Part shown: positions 21,704-22,958 of the stretch, piece by piece
Position numbering within the stretch: the stretch's first letter is position 1
Layout of the letters: every line of letters begins with the position of its first letter
Origin: a virus
IMG/VR virus record: IMGVR_UViG_3300042731_002664
Span: 1 to 22,958 of that record
Length of the DNA stretch: 22,958 nucleotides
Strand: one strand, 5' to 3'
Position numbers and translations under genes: made by a program
Notes under the pieces: model-generated
Database searches by the model: none
The model's input: only the letters and a program-made list of their open reading frames with translations
What the model was told of the DNA's origin: nothing

Positions 21704-22626
21704 ATCGGCTCGTATTCCGCGCTGAGCACATCCTCCACGATCTGCACGGCCCGCAGGCCCACCGAGTCCTTCTCCAGGGGAGCGCGCCCAGCCTTGGCCG
21801 CGCTGATGAACGTCTCCAGCTCTCCCAGTAGCGGCTCGCCCGGGTAGCGGTCCTGGCGGACCTCCAGGGGCTCGCGCCGGTTGAACCGCCGGATGATCTG
21901 TTTCACCAGGTCGGCCTCCACCACCTGCGTGCTCGTGTACAGCGTGATCGTCCGACGCTTCTCCACATCGATCCAGCTGGTCCGCGTCATCCCCGGCGTG
22001 TTCTCCGGGATCATGAACTGCGCCAGGCAGAACACCGGCGTCATGTGCGGCCCGTGGACGATGGCCTCGTCGTTGATCAGCTTGATCCCCGTGCCGAAGA
22101 AGTAGACCAGCAGGTCGAAGTCGTGGACGGCCAGGTCGACCACCACACCCTCCGCCCGGTAGCGCTCCACCGCCAGGTTGCCCACGCGGCAGATCTCCAC
22201 CCGCAGCACGTCGCCCAGATCCCCGTCATCGTTGAACATCAGCGCGAACAATCCCCGGACCACCGGGTTGTACCGCTCGGTGAACCCGACCATCAGGACC
22301 GTGTCCCGCTCCCGGGCCGCCGTGTAGACCTCGATGATGTCGGCCGAGTTGTCGCACAGCGGCTTCTCGCACAGGACCGCCGCGCCCTGCTCGATGGCCC
22401 GCAGGCAGAGATCCTTGTGCGTGTCGATCGGCGTGGCGATCACGCAGGCGTCCATCCAGTCGAAGATCTCGTCCTCCGGCAGGTAGCAGCAGTCACGCAG
22501 TGCGGCGGCTATCTCCGGGTCCGGGTCGTATACTTTCAGGTGAAATCCGTGCACTTTCGACAGGCTCTGAAGGATCCGGAAGTGGTTCGAGCCCATGTTC
22601 CCCGCGCCCAACAGCGCGACGTTCAC
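21700..22626 (-). CDS. Gfo/Idh/MocA-family sugar-nucleotide oxidoreductase (WbpB-like)
   Basis: A 308-aa protein starting at a GTG overlapping the previous stop (GTGA), with CGGAG 6 bases upstream. Residues 2-15 are the NAD site (NVALLGAGNMGSNH). Residues 86-90 (CEKPL) carry the signature Glu-Lys-Pro, with Lys88 the likely catalytic or substrate-binding residue, and the C-terminal half is the alpha/beta substrate domain (VDLAVHDFDLLVYFFG at 163-178, with the conserved HDFD). WbpB-type members oxidise C3 of UDP-GlcNAcA, giving the keto sugar that WbpE aminates. Other members act on inositols or free sugars. The aminotransferase and 6-dehydrogenase beside it favour the WbpB role. Confidence 0.85.
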   Translation of the reverse strand: MNVALLGAGNMGSNHFRILQSLSKVHGFHLKVYDPDPEIAAALRDCCYLPEDEIFDWMDACVIATPIDTHKDLCLRAIEQGAAVLCEKPLCDNSADIIEVYTAARERDTVLMVGFTERYNPVVRGLFALMFNDDGDLGDVLRVEICRVGNLAVERYRAEGVVVDLAVHDFDLLVYFFGTGIKLINDEAIVHGPHMTPVFCLAQFMIPENTPGMTRTSWIDVEKRRTITLYTSTQVVEADLVKQIIRRFNRREPLEVRQDRYPGEPLLGELETFISAAKAGRAPLEKDSVGLRAVQIVEDVLSAEYEPI

Positions 22627-22817
22627 GTCTGGCTCCGGAGCTTCGCGAGCTTCCCGTCTCCGGCGAACGCCTCCTTCATCGGCCCCTCCGGGATCTGCTC
22701 CAGCAGCACATCATACGCCTCGCCGCACTCCCGGAGCTGGGCCCGCAACCGCCTCACATCCTCTTGTAGTTCCCGGATCGTCAGATCCTGCCGGAACACA
22801 GCCTCTTCAATTCCCAC
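22623..22817 (-). CDS. Small coiled-coil protein (64 aa)
   Basis: GTG start with GAGGGGG about 6 bases upstream; overlaps the preceding gene end by 11 bases and the oxidoreductase start by 4 (GTGA). Residues 10-40 (DLTIRELQEDVRRLRAQLRE) form a coiled coil. Resembles the 65-aa protein before the aminotransferase in size and style, though not clearly in sequence. Function unknown. Confidence 0.65.
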   Translation of the reverse strand: MGIEEAVFRQDLTIRELQEDVRRLRAQLRECGEAYDVLLEQIPEGPMKEAFAGDGKLAKLRSQT

Positions 22818-22958
22818 TGCTTCCCCCTCTTACCTTTGGCCAGCGGCCGATGACGCGCCGCCCGTACTCCTGCTCGATGATCAGCCGCCCCTCCTCGGCC
22901 AGCGTCCGCATGGCTGCCGCGCTGGCGCTCAGGGCCATCGAGTCCAGCGTCGGGTCCT
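22807..22958 (-). CDS. C-terminal end of an unidentified gene (start outside the window)
   Basis: An open frame enters from the right edge and ends at a TGA at 22807-22809, giving 49 residues in good codon usage (LIIEQEYGRRVIGRWPKVRG near the end). An internal ATG could also make it a short separate gene. By phage gene order it might be a terminase or terminase-adjacent gene, but the sequence itself shows no diagnostic motif. Confidence 0.55.
   Translation of the reverse strand, partial: DPTLDSMALSASAAAMRTLAEEGRLIIEQEYGRRVIGRWPKVRGGSSGN

Noticed and set aside
22807-22958. Terminase large subunit C-terminus
   Set aside because: Expected by gene order, but only 49 residues are visible and none form a terminase nuclease motif.
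1-22958. CRISPR arrays, tRNA genes, insertion sequences or attachment sites
   Set aside because: No regularly spaced repeats, cloverleaf-like sequence, transposase or integrase reading frame was seen on either strand by eye. A computed scan could still find a weak one.

Overview
The window is a stretch of tailed-phage (or prophage) genome. Every gene I can support lies on the minus strand, so the map reads right to left. It is GC-rich with strong G/C preference at third codon positions. Genes are tightly packed, often joined by ATGA or GTGA overlaps, and most starts have GGAGG-type ribosome binding sites. No tRNA, rRNA, CRISPR array, insertion sequence, integrase or lysis gene was seen. The virion genes are portal, MuF-like minor head protein, scaffold, N4-gp56-type capsid, connectors, tail tube, frameshifted tail chaperones and tape measure. 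With no sheath gene between the tail terminator candidate and the tube, this points to a siphovirus. The host cannot be named. The Prp-like protease and the GGAGG signals are compatible with Bacillota, but this is weak.

Layout in transcription order: (1) 22958-18213: the end of an unidentified gene, then a Gfo/Idh/MocA oxidoreductase, a DegT-type aminotransferase and a UDP-sugar 6-dehydrogenase, interleaved with small coiled-coil or basic proteins. (2) 18178-14356: portal, helical protein, Prp-like cysteine protease, and minor head protein fused to a zincin. (3) 14356-9922: sulfotransferase, a cluster of tiny basic proteins, nucleotidyltransferase/APS kinase fusion, KAS III, acyl carrier protein and a left-handed beta-helix acyltransferase. 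(4) 9924-7951: promoter candidate, scaffold, major capsid protein and a clear terminator. (5) 7937-4847: two glycosyltransferases, one a GT2-TPR-GT4 fusion. (6) 4869-1: connectors, tail terminator candidate, tail tube, G and G-T chaperones, and tape measure running off the left edge.

The striking feature is a near-complete carbohydrate pathway threaded through the structural operon. Dehydrogenase, oxidoreductase, aminotransferase and beta-helix acyltransferase match the enzyme classes of the WbpA-WbpB-WbpE-WbpD route to a UDP-2,3-diamino-sugar uronic acid. KAS III plus ACP could supply an acyl group, APS kinase plus sulfotransferase a sulfate, and the two glycosyltransferases sit directly behind the capsid gene. 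I infer a phage-encoded system that makes and attaches an acylated and/or sulfated diamino-uronic-acid glycan, to the virion or to the host surface. This is a hypothesis.

Other notable signals: a Prp-like protease together with a shared PLxWF[A/S] motif at the N-termini of scaffold and capsid; a canonical CCCTTTA slippery site in the tail chaperone; a possible membrane-protein gene hidden in another frame of the aminotransferase; and short hairpins around the ribosome binding sites of several abundant virion proteins.
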